This document shows positions 1 to 6,394 of a DNA stretch of 32,050 nt, piece after piece. The translations under genes and the position numbers were made by a program. Below the pieces are notes generated by a model, which was not told the origin of the DNA, made no database searches, and saw only the letters and a program-made list of their open reading frames with translations. How positions within the stretch are numbered: the stretch's first letter is position 1; each line of letters begins with the position of its first letter. Source of the stretch: Lachnospira sp900551945 (lineage in GTDB: Bacteria > Bacillota > Clostridia > Lachnospirales > Lachnospiraceae); assembly GCA_048380335.1 (NCBI GenBank), contig DBFCCI010000059.1, forward strand, positions 1-32,050, read 5' to 3'.

Positions 1-36
1 AAAATATATGGTAGGGACGGAATAGCCCAAACCTAA
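1..36 (+). pseudogene. tnpB: TnpB C-terminal remnant (3' end only)
   Basis: Frame 1 encodes KIYGRDGIAQT and stops at TAA 34-36. The next expected residues (NACG...) lie in frame 2, as if one base had been inserted near 34. Further downstream the WLKQEAPTSIS tail is back in frame 1 behind a TAG at 91-93. The RuvC and zinc-finger parts would lie left of the window, so the protein could still be active with a shortened tail. Only the tail is visibly degenerate. Confidence 0.65.
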
Positions 37-139
37 CGCTTGTGGACATTGTGTAAGACTTAGTGACACCTAAATGTGTCAACTAAGCAGTAGTGGTTGA
101 AGCAAGAAGCTCCGACTTCTATAAGTCGGAGTAGTTCAC
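1..139 (+). mobile_element. Right end of an IS200/IS605-family element (truncated by window edge)
   Basis: The segment reads as the 3' end of a tnpB gene followed by the typical right-end hairpin. In frame 1 the text is GRDGIAQT then a stop. In frame 2 it continues NACGHCVRL. In frame 1 again it gives WLKQEAPTSIS. All three pieces are familiar from TnpB C-termini, so the reading frame has decayed by frameshifts and stops. A perfect 9-bp stem (110-118 with 123-131, loop CTAT) precedes the terminal GTAGTTCAC (131-139), taken as the element boundary. The left end and any tnpA lie outside the window. Family assignment rests on recalled motifs, not a search. Confidence 0.8.
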
Positions 140-217
140 TATATAATATGTAAGATTTATACAGTAAAAATGAAATCTTATTTAAAATACAATGCCTTTT
201 GGCGGAACGGAGTTTTT

Positions 218-1111
218 ATGTTTATTGCAAATAATTGGAAAGATTATGAAGTGCTTGACACATCTAACGGCGAAAAGCTTGAAAGATGGGGCGACTTTAC
301 ACTTGTAAGACCTGACCCACAGGTTATATGGGATACACCTAAGACACTTAAGGGTTGGACTAAAATGAACGGTCACTATCACAGAAGTAACAAGGGTGGT
401 GGCGAATGGGAGTTTTTTGACTTGCCTAAACAGTGGCAAATTCACTACAACTCACCATCTTTTGAACATCAACTTACATTTAACTTAAAACCTTTTAGCT
501 TTAAGCACACTGGACTTTTTCCTGAACAAGCTACTAACTGGGACTGGTTTGGTAAAAAGATTGCTGACGAGAAAAAAGCTAATCCAGATAAGACAATAAA
601 GGTGCTTAACCTTTTTGCATATACGGGTGGTGCTACTCTTGCTTGTGCGGCAGCCGGTGCTAATGTGACTCATGTTGATGCTTCTAAGGGTATGGTTAAT
701 TGGGCAAAGGAAAATGCTGTTTCTTCTGACCTCGCTGACAAGCCTATTAGATGGATTGTTGACGACTGCGTTAAGTTTGTTCAACGTGAAATTAGACGTG
801 GTAATCACTACGATGGTATTATTATGGACCCACCATCTTACGGTCGAGGCCCTAAGGGTGAAATTTGGAAGATTGAAGAAGCTATTTATCCACTTGTTCA
901 GCTTTGCGCACAGCTTCTTACTGATGAGCCTTTATTTTTCCTTATTAACTCATATACAACTGGACTTCAACCTGCTGTATTAAGTTATATGATTTCTACA
1001 GAGTTGAAGAAGTTTAAGGGAAAGGTTGACTCGCAAGAAGTTGGACTTCCTGTTACAAGCAATGGACTAGTGCTTCCTTGTGGGGCTTCTGGTCGTTGGA
1101 GTAGGGAGTAG
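218..1111 (+). CDS. Class I SAM-dependent methyltransferase (RlmI/RlmK-like)
   Basis: A 297-residue protein of the class I Rossmann-fold methyltransferases resembling 23S rRNA cytosine-C5 methyltransferases. It should transfer a methyl group from S-adenosylmethionine, probably to rRNA; the substrate is inferred. Motif I is NLFAYTGGATLACAAAGA, an acidic residue follows in HVDASKGM, and motif IV is DPPSYGRGPKGEIW. The start chosen is ATG 218, giving MFIANNWKDYE, because CGGAG sits six bases upstream. An upstream in-frame ATG at 170 has no ribosome binding site and would add residues unlike the family. The gene stands alone, starting 78 bases after the IS605 right end. It stops at TAG 1109-1111, directly before a large foldback containing a terminator. 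Confidence 0.88.
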   Translation: MFIANNWKDYEVLDTSNGEKLERWGDFTLVRPDPQVIWDTPKTLKGWTKMNGHYHRSNKGGGEWEFFDLPKQWQIHYNSPSFEHQLTFNLKPFSFKHTGLFPEQATNWDWFGKKIADEKKANPDKTIKVLNLFAYTGGATLACAAAGANVTHVDASKGMVNWAKENAVSSDLADKPIRWIVDDCVKFVQREIRRGNHYDGIIMDPPSYGRGPKGEIWKIEEAIYPLVQLCAQLLTDEPLFFLINSYTTGLQPAVLSYMISTELKKFKGKVDSQEVGLPVTSNGLVLPCGASGRWSRE

Positions 1112-1115
1112 TGTT

Positions 1116-1360
1116 GTTGATGGGCAAGCAGAAAAAGGAGTATATTTTGATGGGCTGATGGATAAGTGTTAAGAGGCTCTAAGATAAGCTTAATTTTAGT
1201 TTTTTTACGAACGGGGCGGAAAAAAAGCGACGTCGTGTCGCTTTTTCCTAAATTGCGCGTCCTGTGCAATTTCCCCTGATTTCTATAGCTTATCTAAGAG
1301 TTTCTAAACACTTACCATATGCCACCAAAATATACACCCTTTTTCCGCTTGCCTATCTAC
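1116..1360. repeat. Large foldback (imperfect inverted repeat) with two internal hairpins
   Basis: Bases 1116-1192 pair with 1284-1360 over about 75 bp at roughly 80 percent identity. For example GATAAGTGTTAAGAGG on the left matches the reverse complement of the right arm with few differences. Between the arms are two perfect small hairpins, 1222-1246 and 1250-1272, so the whole folds like a three-way junction. It begins five bases after the methyltransferase stop. It may be a MITE-like foldback or a structured 3' RNA. A GTAGTG copy on each side (1108-1113, 1375-1380) could be a target duplication but is short. Confidence 0.7.
1222..1246 (+). terminator. Intrinsic terminator of the methyltransferase gene
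   Basis: AAAAAGCGAC pairs perfectly with GTCGCTTTTT around the loop GTCGT. The A-tract and T-tract make it usable in both directions. It lies 110 bases after the stop codon, inside the foldback. Confidence 0.6.
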
Positions 1361-1380
1361 ATTTTTGTGGGCTTGTAGTG

Positions 1381-1663
1381 GTTTAAATTTTAATATTTTT
1401 TCTTAAAATATAGAACTCAAAAATTACTTTAATAGTCAATCTTGAATTTTTTATATATCTTAAACTTGTTATTTATCAAATCTATTAATTAAATAAACAC
1501 TCACAATTAACTTATTTGTATAGTTATATCAATTATTTTCGTTACTTTCAGCCCATATTAATCTATGGTGTTTTTTGCCACTTATTTATAACAATATTAC
1601 TGCTATCTTGAATTTATTAGAAATAGTGTACTAGCAATTAAACTATACAAAATATTGCCTGCA
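1381..1663. other. AT-rich intergenic stretch without a gene
   Basis: No open frame with a ribosome binding site was found. The stretch contains the hairpin plus T-tract motif at 1554-1597, listed separately as a repeat shared with 17928-17965. Otherwise nothing was recognised. Confidence 0.5.
1554..1597 (+). repeat. Short intergenic repeat, copy 1
   Basis: A small hairpin (CCATA/TATGG) is followed by a run of six Ts and then GCCACTTATTTATAAC. The last 16 bases recur exactly at 17928-17965, also after a CTATGG and T6 tract. The role is unknown. Confidence 0.5.
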
Positions 1664-1781
1664 AGTTTTTCAAACTATCGCTACAGTAGTTAAGATTTCG
1701 TACAAGTTCTAATTTTAGCTCGTTATTAGTATAAACACAAACAAGTCACCACTTCTTACAATAATAGTGATGAATTGTTTG
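1664..1781 (-). repeat. Three-hairpin intergenic repeat, copy A (diverged)
   Basis: The core 1679-1738 aligns with copies B and C at about 70 percent, starting TCGCTACAGTAGTTAAG. Hairpin I is AGTTT/AAACT at 1664-1676. Hairpin III pairs 1738-1753 with 1766-1781 (13 of 16 positions). The copy lies immediately downstream of the minus-strand permease stop. The small ORF present in copies B and C is broken here by TAA and TAG. Confidence 0.6.
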
Positions 1782-1797
1782 ATTATGTTGTTATTCT

Positions 1798-3117
1798 TTA
1801 ATCTGCCATTGTCATATTGGGATATATTTTTTCTATGAATTGGTCGTTGTAGGTGTTGTCTAGGAATTGGTCTATTGATGTTTGGGCGTGTTCGCCGTTT
1901 TTGCGGCTTGTGTATCTTGATAGTGCTAATGATGACACACCTATATCAAGTGACATTAAAATAATAAGAAGCCAAGTCAACAACTTTCCTGTAACTGGTG
2001 GTATTTTTTCTATTATTTTACTCATCTTCGGATATAAGAACTTTATCCACACTATCGCTACCACTCCCCAAAAGAAGCAAAATAGCATATTTACTCTACC
2101 ATTTATATTGAATGGCAAATGGCTGTAGTCCCAGAACTTTGTTCCAAATACTACTTCTGTAAATACGCTACAACTGTACTCATACACGCCACCCATGAAA
2201 AAGCCACCAATAAATATATATCTGTCGTTTTTATTTTTTAATGTATACAATACACCTGTGATGATGGCACCGCCAAGTCCCCACACTATACTAAATGTTC
2301 CATATAAAAGACTGCTTCTGCTCATTAGCTGTCCTGCTGTCGCCCATACAAATACTGTTTCTATCCAGTCACCCAAAAGGGCGCAGATAAAAAACACCCA
2401 AAACAGCTTGTCAAAACACATTCCTTGTGCAAACACTCTATTGTGTGGAACGCCAAAACCATCTGTATCGCTTTTAGTTTGGCTCTCCATTTCTGGAAAT
2501 GCCTTGTACATTCTTCTTTTGATATGCTCAAAAACTTTTTCGCCTATTGTAAGCTTTGTTTTTTCAAGTGAGCTGGCAACATTTTCATAAATTTCCCCTT
2601 TGAGTTTCCATTTTAAAGAAACTGCTAATGTAACAAATAAATCAATAAAAAATAGTGCAATTACAACTGCTTCTACTATTTTTAAAATTCCTTTAGGCAT
2701 AATCTCATATACAATATACACATAAGGGTGCATAAGCCAAATTATAAGCATAAGAATTGTAGTCCACAAAAGCACACTCTTTACACTTACATGACCGCCT
2801 ATATTCCATTTGTCATCTGAATAATCCCAAAAACGTCTTCCTGTTACGAGCCTTAATACTGCACCTGTTACATACTGAACTATGGATATAAGCACCATTG
2901 TCGCAATAAATTGTATTACGGGTTGGTGGTTCAAGTCCCTTAAATCGTATAGCATAATCAGCATAATTATGCCGTACTGTGGGCAGAGTGGCCCATTTAT
3001 AAAACCTCGGTTGACAAACTTTCCGTACTTTATCGCTGCATATATTTCTTCAAATAGCCACCCTGTAAATGAATATACAAAGAAGAAAAATATACTTCTT
3101 GTGATTGCTTCTTGCAT
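1798..3117 (-). CDS. Putative ABC-transporter type IV (CmpB domain) membrane protein, internally duplicated
   Basis: A 439-residue polytopic membrane protein. Residues 8-140 and 235-375 are two copies of one unit. Each begins with a membrane segment ending in a conserved acidic turn (GWLFEEIY; GDWIETVF). Each then has a loop with small residues (RGFINGPLCPQYG; RSSLLYGTFSIVWG) and a shared FWDYS motif (96-100 and 328-332). This matches the CmpB-type family (PF06541), usually called putative ABC transporter permease although transport is unproven. No ATPase gene adjoins it. The start has AGGAGA upstream (GGAGAGCGC then ATG). It lies 64 bases downstream of the anti-sigma gene on the same strand and could be cotranscribed with it. 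Confidence 0.75.
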   Translation of the reverse strand: MQEAITRSIFFFFVYSFTGWLFEEIYAAIKYGKFVNRGFINGPLCPQYGIIMLIMLYDLRDLNHQPVIQFIATMVLISIVQYVTGAVLRLVTGRRFWDYSDDKWNIGGHVSVKSVLLWTTILMLIIWLMHPYVYIVYEIMPKGILKIVEAVVIALFFIDLFVTLAVSLKWKLKGEIYENVASSLEKTKLTIGEKVFEHIKRRMYKAFPEMESQTKSDTDGFGVPHNRVFAQGMCFDKLFWVFFICALLGDWIETVFVWATAGQLMSRSSLLYGTFSIVWGLGGAIITGVLYTLKNKNDRYIFIGGFFMGGVYEYSCSVFTEVVFGTKFWDYSHLPFNINGRVNMLFCFFWGVVAIVWIKFLYPKMSKIIEKIPPVTGKLLTWLLIILMSLDIGVSSLALSRYTSRKNGEHAQTSIDQFLDNTYNDQFIEKIYPNMTMAD

Positions 3118-3181
3118 GCGCTCTCCTATCTTTGTGTATTAACAATTTATTTTTAGTATATATCAAATTATTCTACAACAT

Positions 3182-3982
3182 TTACTGCATACTATCCACT
3201 ATTTGTTTTAAATTTTCTATTGAAGTTGCGCATTTAATTGTATACTGTATACCATCTGCTACGAAGATAGCGCATTTCTTTGTAACTATATCGGAATAAT
3301 CTCCTTCAAGTGTTTCTTGAATCACATTTACTTTATAACCATTTTGCGAAACATACGACTCAACGTATTCATAATAGCCAAGATAATCTGTGTTCCAACC
3401 AATACTTAACTGCTCATCACTTAATATCGCTGCTGCCTCTAGCGAAACAGAAGAATAATATACATCTCCTGGGTCACAATTATACAGATTAACGTCTTCA
3501 ACTAAACTATAATTGCTCGTATCACCTAGTATATAATTTTCTACTTTTATAATAATGTAGTCGGTATTGTTTGTATCAACCTTTACCTGCATATAGGGAT
3601 TGTCTACGGCAAGTGGCGAGTCTAACAGATTAAGATTTAACTCCTTACTTACACTTTTATAATTAGTAAAAGCTTTCTCCACATGACTGTATTCGTCTTC
3701 ATTTCCAATAAGCTTATTAGCCTTTACTATTCTCATGCTGTCAAGCTCTGGCAACGTCTTGTCGTTGACATTTATCTTGCTTATACAGTAGCCTGCAAAT
3801 GCTGTGACACAGCTTAGTACGAGCATAGCGCAAAATGCAAGCGCAACCTTTGTCATTCTGCTCAAATTATTAATATTTTTAGAATTTTTTAAATTATTAT
3901 TCCTACATGACATTTTTATCTTTTTTCTTAAATCTTCTGACAGTGTAATATTTTCAAGTTCATAATCAAGACTTTTTTTCAT
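3182..3982 (-). CDS. Membrane-anchored anti-sigma factor-like protein (DUF4367-like C-terminus)
   Basis: A 266-residue protein with a short cytoplasmic N-terminus (1-42), one membrane segment (about 43-66) and an extracytoplasmic domain. The C-terminus (VDGIQYTIKCATSIENL) resembles DUF4367/DUF4179 proteins encoded with ECF sigma factors. Its ATG overlaps the TGA of the sigma gene (ATGA, 3979-3982), and GGAGG lies just before it, so translation is coupled. The likely role is to hold the ECF sigma factor at the membrane until a surface signal releases it. That role is inferred from context and topology; there is no zinc-binding HxxxCxxC anti-sigma motif. Confidence 0.7.
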   Translation of the reverse strand: MKKSLDYELENITLSEDLRKKIKMSCRNNNLKNSKNINNLSRMTKVALAFCAMLVLSCVTAFAGYCISKINVNDKTLPELDSMRIVKANKLIGNEDEYSHVEKAFTNYKSVSKELNLNLLDSPLAVDNPYMQVKVDTNNTDYIIIKVENYILGDTSNYSLVEDVNLYNCDPGDVYYSSVSLEAAAILSDEQLSIGWNTDYLGYYEYVESYVSQNGYKVNVIQETLEGDYSDIVTKKCAIFVADGIQYTIKCATSIENLKQIVDSMQ

Positions 3983-4560
3983 AACATATCCTCCATTATA
4001 ACTTTTTTAAGCCTTTTTCTAGCTCTGTGAAGTCTTTGATTTATTGTATTTTCAGCTTGTCCTGTGATTTGTGCAATCTCTTTTAGCGAAAATTCCATAT
4101 AATAATAAAGTATTATGACTTCCCTATCGGCTCTCTTAAGACTCATAACGGCTTCCAACACATTTTCATGCTCCTGACTACAAGAGTTATTATGGGTATT
4201 AGACGACAAAGTAAAATTGCTTTCTGTCATGCACGAATACACATATTTAAACCAGTGTGTACGCATAATATTTTTACAACAATTAAGCGCAATTCTTGTA
4301 AGCCAAGTTTTTTCTGTTGAGTTGCCTTTAAATGAATTATAATTATTTACAGCCTTGATAAATGTTTCTTGAACTGCGTCTTCTGCTAGATGATAGTCTT
4401 TTAAATACTGATAACACACTCTCAACATCGTATCGCCATATTGATTTAAAAGCCTTTCGCACAATTCTTCCTTGTCGTCATTTGGATTATTATTATTTTC
4501 GATATTATTATCCTTTATATCTTGTGAAATATTTTTATTGTCATATTCTTTCAAACTCAT
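3979..4560 (-). CDS. ECF-type RNA polymerase sigma factor
   Basis: A 193-residue protein with sigma region 2 at about 33-102 (LLNQYGDTMLRVCYQYLKD, AEDAVQETFIKA, TWLTRIALNCCKN). Region 4 is at about 134-190 (LKRADREVIILYYYMEFSL, EIAQITGQAENTINQRLHRA). An Asn-rich 30-residue N-terminal extension and a variable linker are typical of the group. AGGTGAG precedes ATG 4560. It overlaps its putative anti-sigma gene by four bases. Diverging from it is the MATE exporter at 4770, a possible target, but no ECF-type promoter could be assigned confidently in the 209-base gap. Confidence 0.9.
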   Translation of the reverse strand: MSLKEYDNKNISQDIKDNNIENNNNPNDDKEELCERLLNQYGDTMLRVCYQYLKDYHLAEDAVQETFIKAVNNYNSFKGNSTEKTWLTRIALNCCKNIMRTHWFKYVYSCMTESNFTLSSNTHNNSCSQEHENVLEAVMSLKRADREVIILYYYMEFSLKEIAQITGQAENTINQRLHRARKRLKKVIMEDML

Positions 4561-4686
4561 TGCTCACCTGCTTTCTATTTTTATACTTATAGATTGTTTT
4601 TCCATTTCTACTTATTAGACACAGGATTATTGCAAAATATTACGGCTATTCTAAAATTCTTACCAAAAATCTACGTTATGTACTAC

Positions 4687-4716
4687 TTGACGATTAATAC
4701 AACGTTATAGTATATT
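4687..4716 (+). promoter_or_regulatory. Predicted sigma-A promoter of the MATE gene
   Basis: TTGACG (4687-4692) and TATATT (4711-4716) with an 18-base spacer, 54 bases before the MATE start codon. Confidence 0.5.
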
Positions 4717-4769
4717 ATTATACTTGTTATTCCTTTGTCTATCCATAAATTTTAAGAAATGAGGTTCAT

Positions 4770-6098
4770 ATGAGTCAATCACTTAATCAACATTTTACGC
4801 CTGTAAAACTTTTAAAGTTTTCAATACCATGTATTATAATGATGCTTTTTATGTCACTTTATACTATTATTGATGGTATCTTTATTTCACGTTTTGTTGG
4901 GAGTAATGCACTTTCTTCACTCAATATTATATATCCTGTGTGTGGTATTGCTATCGCTATTGCAACTATGCTTGCTACTGGTGGTAATGCCATTATCAGT
5001 AAATATCTCGGCGAAGGAAATGTACAAAAGGCTCGTGAGAGTTTGTCTTTATTCGTTGCAATTAGCGTAGTTCTTGGAATTATTATCCTTATACTTACAA
5101 AGACATTCTTAACACCAATATCACGTTTTCTTGGTGCAACTGACCTTTTGCTCGCCGACTGTAATAGCTACTTAGGTACATATATATGCTTTGTATGTGC
5201 TTGTATATTGCAAATACTTTTTCAGTCTTATCTTGTAACTGCGGGACACCCTGCTATAGGACTTGCTCTTACTATCTGTGCGGGAATTTTCAATGCAGTA
5301 TTTGACTATGTATTTATCGTTGTTTGTAATATGGGTATAACCGGAGCTGCGCTTGCTACTGGTATCGGCGAATGTATTCCTGCTATTGCCGGATTAATCT
5401 TTTTTACATTTTCAAAGAAACAGCTTCACTTTACTAAGTTTCATTTTATGCCTAAGGAATTGTTACTCGCTTGTTATAATGGTTCTTCTGAAATGGTTTC
5501 TCAGCTCTCTAATTCTATTATGACATTTTTGTTTAACATAATTCTTATGCGTTTAGCTGGGGAAAATGGTATTGCAGCTATTACAATTCTTTTATACGGG
5601 CAGTTTTCATTCAATGCCTTTTATATGGGATTTTCAATCGGAATTTCACCAATTATCGGTTTTCAATACGGTGCAAATGGTAAGAGTGAATTAAGAAATA
5701 TTTACAAGGTTTCCTTTATTTTCGTTGCTATATCATCAGTTATTATAACTGCTGCCGCAATTTTGTTGTCACCTGTAATAATTGGTGTATTTACTAAAGA
5801 ACCAGCAACCTACGAGCTTGCATACACTGGTTTTAGAATATTTGCTATTAACTTTTTACTTAGTGGTATTAATATAGTTTCATCAGGCTTCTTTACATCA
5901 CTTTCAAATGGAAAGGTGTCTGCTATAATATCATTCTGTCGTACACTTGTATTTACAGCCGCTTCACTCCTTATCCTTCCAAACTTTCTCGGAATAACAG
6001 GAGCTTGGCTTGCCGTACCAGTGGCAGAGCTTTTAACTTTATTCGTATGTATATATATGCACAGAAAATACTTTTTCAAAAATCATATTTACTTTTAA
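4770..6098 (+). CDS. MATE family efflux transporter
   Basis: A 442-residue protein with about twelve membrane segments, matching the multidrug and toxic compound extrusion family. Visible family features are the N-terminal block (LKFSIPCIIMMLFMSLYTII, DGIFISRFVGSNALSSLNI) and GGNAIISKYLGEGN after the second segment. The second-half repeat has NAFYMGFSIGISPIIGFQYGA. It likely exports cationic drugs or metabolites using a Na+ or H+ gradient; the substrate is unknown. GAGG lies seven bases before ATG 4770. It is transcribed alone, divergent from the ECF sigma gene, and ends facing the heme operon. Confidence 0.92.
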   Translation: MSQSLNQHFTPVKLLKFSIPCIIMMLFMSLYTIIDGIFISRFVGSNALSSLNIIYPVCGIAIAIATMLATGGNAIISKYLGEGNVQKARESLSLFVAISVVLGIIILILTKTFLTPISRFLGATDLLLADCNSYLGTYICFVCACILQILFQSYLVTAGHPAIGLALTICAGIFNAVFDYVFIVVCNMGITGAALATGIGECIPAIAGLIFFTFSKKQLHFTKFHFMPKELLLACYNGSSEMVSQLSNSIMTFLFNIILMRLAGENGIAAITILLYGQFSFNAFYMGFSIGISPIIGFQYGANGKSELRNIYKVSFIFVAISSVIITAAAILLSPVIIGVFTKEPATYELAYTGFRIFAINFLLSGINIVSSGFFTSLSNGKVSAIISFCRTLVFTAASLLILPNFLGITGAWLAVPVAELLTLFVCIYMHRKYFFKNHIYF

Positions 6099-6124
6099 AC
6101 ACGTTCCGTAAGTTTTTCAGTTTA

Positions 6125-6312
6125 GCCACAGTTGTCAAGGTCTTGTGCAAGTACAGACTTTGACTCGTTGTTCGCGTAAATGCACCATTAAAAAAACAGT
6201 CGTCTATATTTGTATGACAACATCGAAAATACTTGTTCGATGATTGCATACAAATATGGGTGATTGTTTTTTCACTGGTGTGTGTATGGTTATATCCTAC
6301 GGCTATCATCAC
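6125..6312 (-). repeat. Three-hairpin intergenic repeat, copy B
   Basis: About 80 percent identical to copy C over 182 bases without a gap, from GTTGTCAAGG to CATCAC. Hairpin II is GTCAAGG...TTTGAC near 6133-6164. Hairpin III pairs 6196-6216 with 6247-6267 and is followed on the minus strand by seven Ts. The left outer arm found in copy C is missing, although its partner TGGTTATATCCTAC is still present at 6287-6300. It lies between the convergent MATE and heme operon ends, after the heme operon terminator. A 78-codon minus-strand ORF runs through it; see rejected items. Confidence 0.8.
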
Positions 6313-6341
6313 AACCTAAAATTTCAAAATACAAAAATAAG

Positions 6342-6374
6342 CCCCCAGTTTATCAAAAACATAAACTGGAGACT
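6342..6374 (-). terminator. Terminator of the heme-uptake operon
   Basis: CCAGTTTAT (6345-6353) pairs perfectly with ATAAACTGG (6361-6369). Read on the minus strand it is followed by CTTATTTTTG. It lies 21 bases after the stop of the NEAT protein gene. Confidence 0.7.
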
Positions 6375-6394
6375 ATATTAATTATTATTTTTAA

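Larger units (their letters stand above)
1..159 (+). ncRNA. Candidate omegaRNA (reRNA) of the TnpB element, with guide at 140-159
   Basis: In IS200/IS605 elements the right end is transcribed into the TnpB guide RNA. The scaffold ends at the element boundary and the flanking host DNA supplies the guide. Here the scaffold would end at 139 with the 9-bp hairpin 110-131, and the guide would be the host bases from 140 on. The 5' end is unknown. The role is inferred from the family; the hairpin is seen directly. Confidence 0.5.

Noticed and set aside
170..217. Upstream ATG extending the methyltransferase by 16 residues
   Set aside because: There is no ribosome binding site at 170, whereas 218 has CGGAG at good distance and gives the family's usual N-terminus.
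985..1269. Minus-strand ORF over the foldback and methyltransferase end
   Set aside because: It overlaps a well-supported gene and the inverted repeat, with no ribosome binding site or recognisable protein.
6076..6312. Minus-strand ORF beginning MMIAVGYNHT, also present at 13620-13817, as a conserved small protein
   Set aside because: The two ORFs are similar without gaps, but the diverged copies A and F carry in-frame stops in the same register, no ribosome binding site precedes either start, and the best-conserved feature is hairpin pairing. Translation is not excluded.
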